Assembly: GCF_030817595.1 (NCBI RefSeq)
Contig: NZ_JAUSZN010000001.1
Location: forward strand, 4,533,501-4,597,500
DNA from: Neobacillus niacini
GTDB taxonomy: Bacteria > Bacillota > Bacilli > Bacillales > Cytobacillaceae
Direction: 5' to 3'
Length of the DNA stretch: 64,000 nt
Part shown: piece after piece, positions 49,275-57,749 of the stretch
Layout: each line of letters begins with the position of its first letter
Numbering within the stretch: the first letter of the stretch is position 1
The notes under the pieces: model-generated
What the model saw: only the letters and a program-made list of their open reading frames with translations
The model's database searches: none
Told to the model about the DNA's origin: nothing
Program-made: the position numbers and the translations under genes

Positions 49275-50780
49275 ATGAATGTAAATGAAATGATGGCGGG
49301 GTGGACCTCGTACTTTTATCAGCTTCCGAACCTATTATTTGCTCTTCTAGTCTTACTGGTTGGCTGGCTGATTGCCAAAAGCATTGGTAAAAGTGTGGAA
49401 GCTCTTCTGAGGAGAACTAAATTTGATGACAAGTTGTTTGCCAACGTTGGGACAAAGAAATATTCTTCAGAAATCATAATAGGAAAAATCGTTTATTATA
49501 TTTTACTGGTTGTCGTGTGGATTATCTTTTTTAATATGCTTAACTTAAGCTTAATTGCGACACCGCTCGTACAAATGCTGACGATGATTACAGCAGCGAT
49601 TCCAAACTTATTGAAAGCTGCCCTTATTTTACTATTTGCTTGGGGTGTTGCTTCGCTACTTCGTATCCTTTTTAAAAAGGGAGCGGCTATGGTTCATTTG
49701 GAACGCCGCTTCGTTCAATGGAAAATCGCCATAAGTCAAAGTGAAGCGGTAAACAAGGTAAACGGTATTGCAAAGGCAATCTTCTATTTTGTACTTTTAC
49801 TATTCTTGCCGGGAGTATTAGGAGCGTTACAGATTGAAGGCGTTTCTGAACCATTTGCCGATACGCTTTCAACCTTACTAGCCTTCATACCTAAGCTATT
49901 TGCGGCAGCCCTTATTGTGTTTGTCGGTTGGCTGATTGCAAAAATAGTCCGAGATATCCTAACAAACTTCTTGAGCAGTATTGGGACAGAAAAACTTGGT
50001 CAACGTATAGGAATCGTAAAAACGAAGGATAGCATTAGTCTATCAAGTATTATCGGAAACATTGCGTTTATTTTAATCTTAATCCCTACCATCATTACTG
50101 CTTTAGAAAAACTTGATTTAAAAGGCATTTCGGATCCAGCCATTGCGATGCTTCATGATGTTGTATCGCTTATACCAAACATTGCCGTGGCTGTTATTCT
50201 GATCTTAGTGGGGATTTGGCTTGGAAAATGGGTGGAGAAAATCGTCACTCAAATGCTTTGGCGTTTAAAGATTGATAGTGTGTTTACCCAAATGGGTGTC
50301 GGCTCACTTAAACCTGAGCAATCAACGTATACGCTTTCTCAAATTATCGGAATGCTGGCTAAAATTGTCGTTATATTATTATTCGCAGTTGAGGCCTTAC
50401 AAATTGTTCAATTAGAATTCCTTGTTGTTCTAGGAACAGCAGTGATTTCGTACTTACCAATGTTGTTCGCCGCCCTTATTATTTTGGGAATTGGTTTATA
50501 TCTTGGTAATTTAGTTCAGCGTATTTTACAGAATATCCTTAAAAACAGCTATTCAAGAACTCTCGCAGCGATTGCGAAATATGCCATTTTTTCGATTACC
50601 ATCTTTATGGCTTTAGATCAGCTGGGTGTAGCACACTCCATTGTCAATGCTGCATTTATTCTCCTATTAGGCGGATTAGCATTAGCGTTTGGACTTGCAT
50701 TCGGACTTGGAGGCAAAGACTTCGCTTCCAAATATCTGCGTAAACTGGATCAAAAAATCGATAACAAAATAATAGAATAA
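49275..50780 (+). CDS. Membrane protein with TM-helix repeats, mechanosensitive-channel related
   Basis: A 501-residue integral membrane protein with about ten helices. The unit PNLLFALLVLLVGWLIAKSIGKSVEALLRRT recurs with variations (PKLFAAALIVFVGWLIAKIVRDIL, PNIAVAVILILVGIWLGKWVEKIV, LPMLFAALIILGIGLYLGNLVQRIL). This is the TM-helix repeat family related to small-conductance mechanosensitive channels. The Gly-rich end GGLALAFGLAFGLGGKDFASKYL resembles the MscS pore helix. AAAAGGAGATTGG precedes the ATG. The role is probably osmotic or membrane stress relief; that is inference. Confidence 0.85.
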   Translation: MNVNEMMAGWTSYFYQLPNLLFALLVLLVGWLIAKSIGKSVEALLRRTKFDDKLFANVGTKKYSSEIIIGKIVYYILLVVVWIIFFNMLNLSLIATPLVQMLTMITAAIPNLLKAALILLFAWGVASLLRILFKKGAAMVHLERRFVQWKIAISQSEAVNKVNGIAKAIFYFVLLLFLPGVLGALQIEGVSEPFADTLSTLLAFIPKLFAAALIVFVGWLIAKIVRDILTNFLSSIGTEKLGQRIGIVKTKDSISLSSIIGNIAFILILIPTIITALEKLDLKGISDPAIAMLHDVVSLIPNIAVAVILILVGIWLGKWVEKIVTQMLWRLKIDSVFTQMGVGSLKPEQSTYTLSQIIGMLAKIVVILLFAVEALQIVQLEFLVVLGTAVISYLPMLFAALIILGIGLYLGNLVQRILQNILKNSYSRTLAAIAKYAIFSITIFMALDQLGVAHSIVNAAFILLLGGLALAFGLAFGLGGKDFASKYLRKLDQKIDNKIIE

Positions 50781-50807
50781 GAGATTCGTTGAAGCTAAAC
50801 GAAATAA

Positions 50808-50849
50808 TAACAATCCGGATCTACGTGATTTCGGATTGTTATTTTTATA
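50808..50849 (+). terminator. Rho-independent terminator of the channel gene, cut by a MITE insertion
   Basis: AACAATCCG and CGGATTGTT form the stem, followed by ATTTTTATA. The last 8 bases are the left target duplication of the adjacent element. Confidence 0.88.
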
Positions 50850-51091
50850 GGCTGTGTAAAAGGACACTGTTGATTTTAGAACCTGTTGATTGGAGCGAAA
50901 GGCGCTCGATCCTCAAAAATGCTATCGCATTTTCTTCGTGCGGTGATTATTCGAGGGAGTAAATTCAAAATCCTGCGGGATGAACGAGCTGAGTGAGACC
51001 CCGCAGGTCGGGACGACCGAGGAGGCTCACGGGCGAGCCCGCGAACCGCTCGCGCCTGTAGCGCAAATCAACAGCCCAGTTTAACACAGCC
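50850..51091. mobile_element. MITE-like element, copy 4, with perfect 8-bp target duplication
   Basis: 242 bp bounded by GGCTGTGTAAAA and TTTAACACAGCC (11 of 12 inverted). TTTTTATA occurs immediately outside both ends (50842-50849 and 51092-51099). This proves insertion by a transposase that makes 8-bp duplications. The element carries no gene and shares its body with copies 1-3. It also contains ATGCTATCGCAT-like and CGAGCTGAGTGAGACC palindromes. Confidence 0.93.
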
Positions 51092-51120
51092 TTTTTATAA
51101 GAAGGGAGGAAGGCTGCTCA

Positions 51121-52413
51121 ATGACAATTATAAATCTATTATTGATAGCCCTTTTAATTGCACTAACCGGCTTTTTTGTAGCGATAGAATTTGCGATTGT
51201 AAAGGTTCGCCCATCTAGAATTGATCAATTAATTGCGGAAGGGAAAAAGGGTGCAGTTTCTGCTAAAAAGGTAGTAAACCACCTGGATGAATACCTATCA
51301 GCCTGTCAATTGGGGATAACGGTAACAGCACTCGGACTCGGTTGGCTGGGAGAACCCACTGTGGAAAAAATAATCCATCCCTTGTTTTCTGTATTAAATA
51401 TCAACGAGTCGCTTTCACATATTCTCTCTTTTATTATTGCCTTTGTAGCTGTTACATTTCTCCATGTCGTAGTGGGGGAATTAGCCCCGAAAACCGTTGC
51501 TATTCACAAGGCAGAAGAGGTAGCACTTCTGTTTGCTGCCCCGATCATAGGATTTACCAAAGTGATGCGCCCCTTTATTTGGGCACTAAACGGTTCTGCT
51601 AGACTGCTGGTTGGAATTTTCGGCTTAAAACCGGAATCCGAACAAGAATTAGCTCATTCTGAAGAAGAGCTCCGTTTGCTGTTATCGGAAAGCTATAAGA
51701 AGGGTGAAATCAATCAAAATGAATTAAACTATGTGAACAATATTTTTGAATTTGATGAGAGAGTGGCAAAAGAGATCATGGTACCCCGGACTGAGATTAG
51801 TACCATTTCAATTAACGATTCCATTGATGTGGTTTTAAACAAGGTAAGAGCGGAGAATTATTCCAGGTACCCTGTCATGGAGGGTGACAAAGACAACATT
51901 ATAGGGGTTCTTAACGTTAAAGTGATGGTAACGGCCCAACTCATGAATAAAAAAGAAGGGAGTCTAAGACCCTTCATTAAACCTGTGATTAAAGCCATTG
52001 AAACGATCCCTATCCATGATTTATTGGTGAGAATGCAAAAAGAACGCACGCAAATGGCAATCCTTGTCGATGAATACGGTGGTACATCTGGGTTAGTAAC
52101 GGTAGAGGATATTATTGAGGAAATTGTCGGTGAGGTACGAGATGAATTTGACACTGATGAAGTAGCAAAGATTCAAAAGGTAAAGGAAAACCATTATTTA
52201 TTGGATGGAAAAGTGTTAATTGAGGATGTTAACAGTTTACTCGGTACAAACATAGCCGGTGAAAGAATTGATACGATCGGTGGCTGGTTCCTTACACAAA
52301 ACTTTGACGTTGGTATTGGCACAGAGGCTAAGTTCGATGGATACCTGTTCAAAGTCCGTGAGGCAGTGGGTCACCATATTTTGTATTTAGATGTAAAAAA
52401 AATTGTCAGCTAA
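51121..52413 (+). CDS. CNNM/CorC-type transporter (HlyC/CorC family)
   Basis: A 430-residue membrane protein. The DUF21/CNNM domain occupies residues 1-185 with about four helices and the motif [26 protein letters not shown] pair follows ([32 protein letters not shown], and [35 protein letters not shown]). A CorC_HlyC domain ends the protein. Members export Mg2+ or other divalent cations. AAGGGAGGAAGG precedes the ATG. Confidence 0.93.
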   Translation: MTIINLLLIALLIALTGFFVAIEFAIVKVRPSRIDQLIAEGKKGAVSAKKVVNHLDEYLSACQLGITVTALGLGWLGEPTVEKIIHPLFSVLNINESLSHILSFIIAFVAVTFLHVVVGELAPKTVAIHKAEEVALLFAAPIIGFTKVMRPFIWALNGSARLLVGIFGLKPESEQELAHSEEELRLLLSESYKKGEINQNELNYVNNIFEFDERVAKEIMVPRTEISTISINDSIDVVLNKVRAENYSRYPVMEGDKDNIIGVLNVKVMVTAQLMNKKEGSLRPFIKPVIKAIETIPIHDLLVRMQKERTQMAILVDEYGGTSGLVTVEDIIEEIVGEVRDEFDTDEVAKIQKVKENHYLLDGKVLIEDVNSLLGTNIAGERIDTIGGWFLTQNFDVGIGTEAKFDGYLFKVREAVGHHILYLDVKKIVS

Positions 52414-52420
52414 GCAAATG

Positions 52421-52457
52421 AAAGGCACACGTCATGTTAGATAACGTGTGCCTTTAT
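52421..52457 (+). terminator. Terminator-like hairpin after the CNNM gene
   Basis: AAAGGCACACGT and ACGTGTGCCTTT pair perfectly over 12 bp; the T run is short (TTTAT). It may also serve the converging minus-strand gene, where the tail is again TTTC. Confidence 0.75.
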
Positions 52458-52505
52458 GCGGTATAAGGAGTGATTTGGAATCCAGACTTGCCATTATACT
52501 GTTTA

Positions 52506-53228
52506 TTAGTGCTCATTAACGGGCGTATGCAGGGTATTTTTTAGTTTTTCCTCCATGACTTTAATGTCATTTTTGAATAGTTTGGAAATGACGTTTTCTT
52601 CACCGAATAACAGAATCTGATCGCCTTCGTGTATTTTTGTATGATAGATATTTTTTCTAAGTTTTAATTCGCCTCTTTTGATAAACAAGACAACAAACTC
52701 TAATTGGTCATAATCTTGAATCACTTGATTGATCTGTTTTTGATAGAGGGAAGAATCTTTATAGATATGAAGATTCAGCAGCTTGTCTTGTTCTTCGGAC
52801 ATAAAGATGTCTCTTATTGGCAAATCACCAAGTTCAATATTCTGTTTCATGTCCTGCTTAAATACCTTTGCTAACTTCGTTTGCACAGTTTTTAGCTTTA
52901 AAATAGCAAAGATAAGGAGAACACCGCCCGCCGCAAGGAAAATATCCTTCGTTCGAAGATCCTCAGATAAAATCGTACTAATGGATGAAATGATAACAGC
53001 CAGTGAGAAGGCCCCAAATAGGATTAGAAAAGTGGCTAGTTTCCTGCGAACCGGGTGGCCTAAAATTAACTCCGACTCTCCAGTTGTAAAGCCTGTACCT
53101 GTCATTAATGAAATGACCTGAAACCTTGAAACCTCCAACTTTAAATCCGTTAACCGAAAAAGAATGACAAAAATTTCGATGACAGTAGTAATGATGATGA
53201 AATAGATGAGTAAAAAGAATAGATTCAT
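52506..53228 (-). CDS. Membrane protein with C-terminal RCK_C (TrkA-C) domain
   Basis: A 240-residue protein. Three helices (residues 2-22, about 60-85 and 95-112) enclose a conserved-looking LMTGTGFTTGESELILGHPVRR segment. The C-terminal 80 residues form an RCK_C-like domain (FVVLFIKRGELKLRKNIYHTKIHEGDQILLFGEEN). RCK_C domains bind ligands such as cyclic di-AMP and gate K+ transport; whether this one does is unknown. The start at 53228 follows AGGTGAAAA. A sigma-B-like promoter and a leader hairpin lie upstream. Confidence 0.8.
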   Translation of the reverse strand: MNLFFLLIYFIIITTVIEIFVILFRLTDLKLEVSRFQVISLMTGTGFTTGESELILGHPVRRKLATFLILFGAFSLAVIISSISTILSEDLRTKDIFLAAGGVLLIFAILKLKTVQTKLAKVFKQDMKQNIELGDLPIRDIFMSEEQDKLLNLHIYKDSSLYQKQINQVIQDYDQLEFVVLFIKRGELKLRKNIYHTKIHEGDQILLFGEENVISKLFKNDIKVMEEKLKNTLHTPVNEH

Positions 53229-53254
53229 TTTTTCACCTCTGAATCCAAAAAATT

Positions 53255-53284
53255 GGCTGGGGCTGCATAGCCCCAACCTTTTTA
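53255..53284. promoter_or_regulatory. Terminator-like hairpin in the leader of the RCK_C gene
   Basis: GGCTGGGGCT pairs with AGCCCCAACC (one wobble), with T runs after it on both strands (CCTTTTTAT on plus, AATTTTTTGG on minus). On the minus strand it stands between the sigma-B promoter and the start codon, so it could attenuate the gene. On plus it could stop readthrough. Confidence 0.65.
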
Positions 53285-53324
53285 TCACTGCATTTTCTTA
53301 ACAGTTCGGTGACTTATTAGTTAA

Positions 53325-53349
53325 ATACCCGATAACTGTCGCCTTAAAC
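53325..53349 (-). promoter_or_regulatory. sigma-B promoter of the RCK_C gene
   Basis: Minus strand GTTTAA, 13 bp, GGGTAT: a full consensus match. The remaining spacer to 53549 shows nothing else that I can name. Confidence 0.8.
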
Positions 53350-53549
53350 TGTTTTTAAGAAAAAAGAAAAGGCTCGATAGATTACGAGTATTTCAAAACG
53401 GTTAAATAGAGAAAAAGGAGTTTTAGATTGGTTATTAAGTGGTACATCATAAACATGGGTTATAAGTTCACTGGATGACGAGTGGAATGTACGTATCAGA
53501 TTTTCTACGAGCTTCTTTTCTTGAAATGAGATGTAAAGGAGGACTTTAT

Positions 53550-53699
53550 ATGAAACGAGTTTTATCGATGAAAGGACTTTTAACGGTTTTAGGAATGGGA
53601 GTATCGGTCGCGAAGTGGTTTGCGTATAAACCCAATAGAATGAAAGTAAAAAATATACTTGGAAAATTGAACATTACACCTTCGTTTAATAAGAAATAA
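53550..53699 (+). CDS. 49-residue membrane-anchored protein with KPNR motif
   Basis: A short basic protein, MKRVLSMKGLLTVLGMGVSV then AKWFAYKPNRMKVKNILGKL and a short tail. It has one hydrophobic segment followed by KPNRMKVKNIL. The divergent gene at 55671 has the same layout with KPNRIKAESML, so the two belong to one small family, reminiscent of YtxH-type stress proteins. AAAGGAGGAC is 6 bases before the ATG. A terminator follows. Confidence 0.75.
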   Translation: MKRVLSMKGLLTVLGMGVSVAKWFAYKPNRMKVKNILGKLNITPSFNKK

Positions 53700-53724
53700 A
53701 CATTCTGATAGAGATAAGGAAGTC

Positions 53725-53755
53725 AAAAGACATGCGGTGCTCCGCATGTCTTTTT
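53725..53755 (+). terminator. Rho-independent terminator
   Basis: AAAAGACATGCGG pairs perfectly with CCGCATGTCTTTT, then a T. Confidence 0.92.
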
Positions 53756-53783
53756 GTAAAATCAGCTATTTTTGTAAATGTAG

Positions 53784-53809
53784 GATTAGCTTTATGAAAG
53801 AACGGGTAT
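53784..53809 (+). promoter_or_regulatory. Weak sigma-B-like promoter of the AI-2E family gene
   Basis: GATTAG, 14 bp, GGGTAT. The -10 is perfect, while the -35 departs from GTTT. Confidence 0.5.
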
Positions 53810-53847
53810 TTATTCGTAAAGGGTTTTGCTAATTGGAGGTGAGGAAC

Positions 53848-54999
53848 ATGCTGCACACGAGGGCATTTCGATTTGGTTACGGTCTTTTGCTTATTTTTTT
53901 AATTATTTTTGTCGCAATGAAAATTGATTTTATTTTCCAACCTGTCTTTTTACTTGCCCAAACACTGTTTTTCCCCTTCTTGTTGTCCGGGGTGCTTTAT
54001 TACTTGTTTCGCCCGCTGGTGAATTATCTTCAATTAAAAAATATTCCCAGAACATTTTCTATCCTGTTGATCTATTTACTATTCGGTCTATTAATCTCAT
54101 TATTAATCTTTCTTGGCGGACCTGTTCTGAAAGAGCAAATGAAAAGTTTCGTCGATAGCACGCCTCAACTTATGGAGGCGATACCGGAGAAATTGACTGA
54201 GCTTGAGCAGAGTAAATGGTTCAATCAGTTACAGGAAAATGACAGTGTTGATGTAGAAAAGGCTTCCGAAGCGATTACTAAGTCGGTTTCTTCAAGTCTT
54301 TCTACAATTGGAACAAATTTTATGAATATTATTGGGGTACTTGCAAGTATTGTAATCATCTTTACGACTGTTCCGTTTATTCTCTATTACATGTTAAAAG
54401 AAGGCGAAAAGGCGCCTTTGTATATTCTCCGTTTATTGCCAGTGAGGCAGCAGAAAAATGGACGAAAAATATTAGCTGATTTAGATGAAGCGCTCAGTTC
54501 GTATATTCAAGGCCAAGTTCTTGTTAGTTTTTGTATAGGTGTCATGCTTTTTATTGGGTATTTGCTTATTGACCTTGACTACTCCCTTCTTGTTGCGATT
54601 TTTGCCATGTTTACAAATGTCATCCCGTTTATCGGTCCGATTCTTGCGATTATTCCTGCAATGATTATTGCGTCGATCGATTCACCGATGATGGTGGTAA
54701 AAGTCCTCATGGTTATGATTGTCGTCCAACAGATTGAGGGACACATTATTTCACCTCAAGTGATGGGGAAAAGGCTAGAAATCCATCCGCTCACGATCAT
54801 ATCCTTGTTACTTGCAGCAGGACGTATAGGAGGGGTTCTCGGGTTAATCATCGCGGTTCCCGTGTATGCGGTCATTAAGGTAATTGCCCACCATAGCTAC
54901 CGGTTATGGAAGCTGAGAAAAGAGAAATCGATCGAGGAAAAAATCATCAAGGGGGAAAACAAAGATGAAACAAAGTCATATAATGACGCCATTTTTTAA
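53848..54999 (+). CDS. AI-2E family transporter (YtvI/TqsA-like)
   Basis: A 383-residue membrane protein with about eight helices. It has the family's FPFLLSGVLYYLFRPLVNYL near the start, VPFILYYMLKEG in the middle, and the signature DLDYSLLVAIFAMFTNVIPFIGPILAIIPA with QQIEGHIISPQVMGKRLEIHPL toward the end. Members are putative small-molecule or Na+/H+ exporters; the substrate here is unknown. GGAGGTGA sets the ATG at 53848. Confidence 0.9.
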   Translation: MLHTRAFRFGYGLLLIFLIIFVAMKIDFIFQPVFLLAQTLFFPFLLSGVLYYLFRPLVNYLQLKNIPRTFSILLIYLLFGLLISLLIFLGGPVLKEQMKSFVDSTPQLMEAIPEKLTELEQSKWFNQLQENDSVDVEKASEAITKSVSSSLSTIGTNFMNIIGVLASIVIIFTTVPFILYYMLKEGEKAPLYILRLLPVRQQKNGRKILADLDEALSSYIQGQVLVSFCIGVMLFIGYLLIDLDYSLLVAIFAMFTNVIPFIGPILAIIPAMIIASIDSPMMVVKVLMVMIVVQQIEGHIISPQVMGKRLEIHPLTIISLLLAAGRIGGVLGLIIAVPVYAVIKVIAHHSYRLWKLRKEKSIEEKIIKGENKDETKSYNDAIF

Positions 55000-55016
55000 C
55001 TGGATGTGGCTAGAAA

Positions 55017-55043
55017 GTTTCATGTTTATACATGAACGGGTAA
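55017..55043 (+). promoter_or_regulatory. sigma-B-like promoter of the DksA/YocK-like gene
   Basis: GTTTCA, 15 bp, GGGTAA, ending 32 bp before the start codon. Confidence 0.6.
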
Positions 55044-55075
55044 ATAACAGGAAAGAAGTATGGGAGGGAAAATAA

Positions 55076-55552
55076 ATGTTATCAAAAGAAGAGCTGAGCT
55101 ATTTTAAGAAAAAGTTACTACAACTGAAAGAAGAAACCATTCAAATGGTAGAAACCAATGAGCCTTTATCGTTCGAGGATTACGGTGAATTAACCAGCTA
55201 TGATAATCATTTTGCCGATACGGCCACACAATTGGAAGAACGAGAAAGACAAAGGGTTTTGCATGAGACAGCAAACAATCTCCTCGAAGAAGTGAATGAG
55301 GCGTTGGAGCGGATTAAAACAGGTTCTTTTGGCGTTTGTGTCGATACTGGAGAACCGATTCCCTATGAAAGGCTAAAAGCTCTGCCGTATGCCAAACGAA
55401 CGGTAGAGGCGCAAAAAGAGCAGGAGAAAGAGAGAATGGTAAGCCCTCCGGAGGATCCGTCTTTTTTAACCCCAGAGGAAGATGTAAGAGGAGATAAGCG
55501 GATTCAAACCGTAGATGAATTGATCAGCGTGCATGGTAACTCATCTTCCTAA
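55076..55552 (+). CDS. DksA/TraR-type general stress protein (YocK/YteA-like)
   Basis: A 158-residue protein. The coiled-coil N-terminal half contains YGELTSYDNHFADTATQLEERERQRVL, highly characteristic of YocK/YteA. The C-terminal finger reads FGVCVDTGEPIPYERLKALPYAKRTVEAQ and keeps a single Cys, so the four-Cys zinc site of DksA is absent, as in other Bacillus members. YocK is sigma-B controlled in B. subtilis. A matching promoter lies upstream and a terminator downstream. Confidence 0.9.
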   Translation: MLSKEELSYFKKKLLQLKEETIQMVETNEPLSFEDYGELTSYDNHFADTATQLEERERQRVLHETANNLLEEVNEALERIKTGSFGVCVDTGEPIPYERLKALPYAKRTVEAQKEQEKERMVSPPEDPSFLTPEEDVRGDKRIQTVDELISVHGNSSS

Positions 55553-55562
55553 AATTTATTGG

Positions 55563-55598
55563 AAATGTCTTCTTTTCGAGTGAAAGGAAGACATTTTT
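55563..55598 (+). terminator. Rho-independent terminator of the YocK-like gene
   Basis: AAATGTCTTC and GAAGACATTT with a 14-base loop, then TTT. Confidence 0.85.
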
Positions 55599-55630
55599 AC
55601 GTTGAAAGGAATTGCTAGTCGAAGAGGAAA

Positions 55631-55661
55631 TAAAAAGGGCTGGGGTTCTAGGACCCCAGCC
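55631..55661 (-). terminator. Rho-independent terminator of the 88-residue minus-strand gene
   Basis: GGCTGGGGT and ACCCCAGCC pair perfectly; on the minus strand CTTTTTATTT follows. Confidence 0.9.
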
Positions 55662-55670
55662 GCTGCTCGA

Positions 55671-55937
55671 TTATTGAATTTTCTCATTGTAAAATTGAAC
55701 GGAATATTGTGCTCCCTCACTCACCATATCATTATCGGGAAAGTCCTTCGGGTGAGGATTTCCGCCCTTATCAATCGGAAGCTGCTCCGACTTGGCGTAT
55801 ACGTTCGGTTTCACCTTACGTTTCAAGTCTCTTAGCATACTTTCAGCTTTAATTCGGTTAGGTTTGTTTGATAGCCATACTGCTGACGCTCCAATTCCTA
55901 CTGCTACCAGCGAGCTCATACTTAGGACTTTATTCAT
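55671..55937 (-). CDS. 88-residue stress protein with membrane anchor and KPNR motif
   Basis: A protein starting MNKVLSMSSLVAVGIGASAV, one hydrophobic segment, then WLSNKPNRIKAESMLRDLKRKVKP and a hydrophilic tail. Its first 35 residues align by eye with the 49-residue protein at 53550. Tandem ATGs at 55940 and 55937 follow AGGAGGT. A consensus sigma-B promoter lies 40 bp upstream. Function unknown. Confidence 0.8.
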   Translation of the reverse strand: MNKVLSMSSLVAVGIGASAVWLSNKPNRIKAESMLRDLKRKVKPNVYAKSEQLPIDKGGNPHPKDFPDNDMVSEGAQYSVQFYNEKIQ

Positions 55938-55974
55938 CATTAAAACCTCCTTAGAATGTGGACTTGTTTTGTAC

Positions 55975-56000
55975 ATACCCGTTTCATTTCACACTTAAAC
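55975..56000 (-). promoter_or_regulatory. sigma-B promoter of the 88-residue gene
   Basis: Minus strand GTTTAA, 14 bp, GGGTAT, a full consensus match. It is back to back with the promoter at 56011. Confidence 0.85.
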
Positions 56001-56010
56001 ATTTTTTTAC

Positions 56011-56037
56011 GTTTGGTTTACTCTTTTTAGGGGAATC
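56011..56037 (+). promoter_or_regulatory. sigma-B-like promoter of the CorA gene
   Basis: GTTTGG, 15 bp, GGGAAT, ending 30 bp before the CorA start codon. Its -35 is 10 bp from that of the divergent promoter. Confidence 0.6.
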
Positions 56038-56066
56038 AAAGGATTGGTATGGAAGGAGGTAGTAGT

Positions 56067-56999
56067 ATGGAGAAAAATATCAATTTTGATCAATGGAAAT
56101 GGGTTCAATTAACTAAAAATGAGCTGAATGCGGTATGGGATAAGGAAACACTGCTATCAAGCTGGTTAATGAGCGTTCGGAAAAATAACAACAATTGCGT
56201 AAAAGTGCACGGGATGATCGATGGCGAAAGAGTCGTGAATGGGTCGCTTATTTATCGCCAAAATGTCGATGAGGAAGAAGACCATCGAATTTTTCATTTC
56301 TATCTAACCTGCAATACATTATTTACCGTTGATTTAGAGTTTACCTCTTTTAAAGAACTTTCCCCAGAAGTCATGCTGCGGCAGCTTAATAAAGCGGAGA
56401 ATGCGGTAGATGGCTTTTTATTTTTGTTAGGGGAACTGGTTAATGACTTACTGGGCGAGATTGACCAGTTTGAGGAGTCACTCTATAAGCTGATGTGGGG
56501 TGTTAAAAAGAGGAATGAAATGCGGATTTTGGAACATGTCTTTCATCAGCGGCATGAACTGTTGGTTTGTAAAAATCTGTTGATTCCGATTCAGGAGCTG
56601 AAGATGGCAATAGATGAAACGAATTTTCCTGCAGTTAATAACGGAGAGATTTTTATCCGGACCTGCAAACGGATTGACCGGGCTAATGTGTTGTTGAGGG
56701 AGTATGAGGAGGAGTTAGATTCGATTATTCATTTGGAAGAGGTGATTTCCTCTCATCGAGGCAATGAAATTATGAAAACCTTAACAGTTCTGACGATTAT
56801 TTTTACCCCGATAATGGCGTTGGGGGCGCTGTGGGGAATGAATTTTAAACATATGCCTGAGCTCGGATGGAGATATGGTTACCTTGTTGCTATTATTTCG
56901 ATTGTCGTGTCGACAGCTCTGCTATATGGATACTTAAAAACCAAGGGCTGGACAGGGGATCTTTTAAAAGGGAAAAAGAAAGGTTCCTTTTTTCATTGA
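56067..56999 (+). CDS. CorA-family magnesium/divalent cation transporter
   Basis: A 310-residue protein with the cytoplasmic funnel in the first 250 residues and two C-terminal helices. The selectivity motif GMN is intact in ALWGMNFKHMPELGWRYGY. The preceding helix reads MKTLTVLTIIFTPIMALGALW. The N-terminal domain is divergent from classical CorA. AAGGAGGTAG precedes the ATG at 56067. Confidence 0.93.
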   Translation: MEKNINFDQWKWVQLTKNELNAVWDKETLLSSWLMSVRKNNNNCVKVHGMIDGERVVNGSLIYRQNVDEEEDHRIFHFYLTCNTLFTVDLEFTSFKELSPEVMLRQLNKAENAVDGFLFLLGELVNDLLGEIDQFEESLYKLMWGVKKRNEMRILEHVFHQRHELLVCKNLLIPIQELKMAIDETNFPAVNNGEIFIRTCKRIDRANVLLREYEEELDSIIHLEEVISSHRGNEIMKTLTVLTIIFTPIMALGALWGMNFKHMPELGWRYGYLVAIISIVVSTALLYGYLKTKGWTGDLLKGKKKGSFFH

Positions 57000-57004
57000 A
57001 AAAG

Positions 57005-57029
57005 GTTTGATCGTTGTCCTATCGGGAAT
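57005..57029 (+). promoter_or_regulatory. sigma-B-like promoter of the 118-residue gene
   Basis: GTTTGA, 13 bp, GGGAAT. About 140 bp of leader follows before the coding start at 57171, including AAGGAGGGTGG at 57078 that could serve a short leader peptide. Confidence 0.6.
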
Positions 57030-57170
57030 AACACTATCAAGGTTAGAAACTAGCTAACCTCATCATCACGATAAATAGAAGGAGGGTGGTTGAAGTATGT
57101 GGTTGCATGTTCGGTAAGACCAGCAGGAATGAAAAACAGCAATCTGAAAAAATAAAAGGAGGAAACCATC

Positions 57171-57527
57171 ATGGGTAAAAATTATGTAGATGAAAAAGAA
57201 ATAGAATCATTGAGACGTAAGGATGAAAATGAATTTACGGACAGTTTTGAAAAAGAACCTACGGGTTATACCGATGGTCAAGATCCTCAGGTGAAGCAGG
57301 AGCTCCCTGGCGATGAAATTGTGGAAGATATAAGAGAGCTTTCACGTCAGCAGGGGCAAAGAGATGGCGATCCAACCTTTTTAAGCGGTGAAAATGTCCA
57401 GCAAGAGAATAATAGGCAGAGATATGGTGATTCGATATCCAAGAATGCTGATAATGAATTTCAACAAAGGGATGGAGATTCGGACTCCGAATCGCAGAAT
57501 AAAAGTAACAATCAAAATCGTTACTAA
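57171..57527 (+). CDS. 118-residue very hydrophilic protein of unknown function
   Basis: A charged, Gln/Asn/Asp-rich protein without cysteine, membrane segment or predicted fold. Two RDGD motifs (QRDGDPTF, QRDGDSDSES) and an RYGDS suggest internal repetition. It looks intrinsically disordered, like hydrophilin or desiccation-type stress proteins. AAAGGAGGAAACC precedes the ATG. A sigma-B-like promoter, a terminator and the neighbouring sigB operon point to a stress role. Confidence 0.75.
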   Translation: MGKNYVDEKEIESLRRKDENEFTDSFEKEPTGYTDGQDPQVKQELPGDEIVEDIRELSRQQGQRDGDPTFLSGENVQQENNRQRYGDSISKNADNEFQQRDGDSDSESQNKSNNQNRY

Positions 57528-57565
57528 TCCTTAATCGGCCATACACTACCTTTACTATATATAAG

Positions 57566-57595
57566 AGGCTTGCACAAATGGTGCAGGCCTTTTTC
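57566..57595 (+). terminator. Rho-independent terminator
   Basis: AGGCTTGCAC and GTGCAGGCCT pair with one wobble, followed by TTTTTC. Confidence 0.88.
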
Positions 57596-57693
57596 TTGTA
57601 TCCGATACACAACTATTTTCATAGGGATTTGTGTCTATTCGTAAGTTTTCCTAATTCTGGTATAATGCTAGAAAAATATTTTTTTAAAAATAG

Positions 57694-57718
57694 GTTTAGT
57701 TTTTTTTATAAAGGGTAT
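57694..57718 (+). promoter_or_regulatory. sigma-B promoter of rsbV-rsbW-sigB
   Basis: GTTTAG, 13 bp, GGGTAT, 32 bp before rsbV. This is the expected autoregulatory promoter. Confidence 0.85.
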
Positions 57719-57749
57719 GTAAACAGTAAATATTTTTAGAGGTGATAAC

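Noticed and set aside
57085..57170. Leader peptide after AAGGAGGGTGG at 57078
   Set aside because: Several short frames are possible, none with a convincing start spacing or known family; noted only in the promoter entry.
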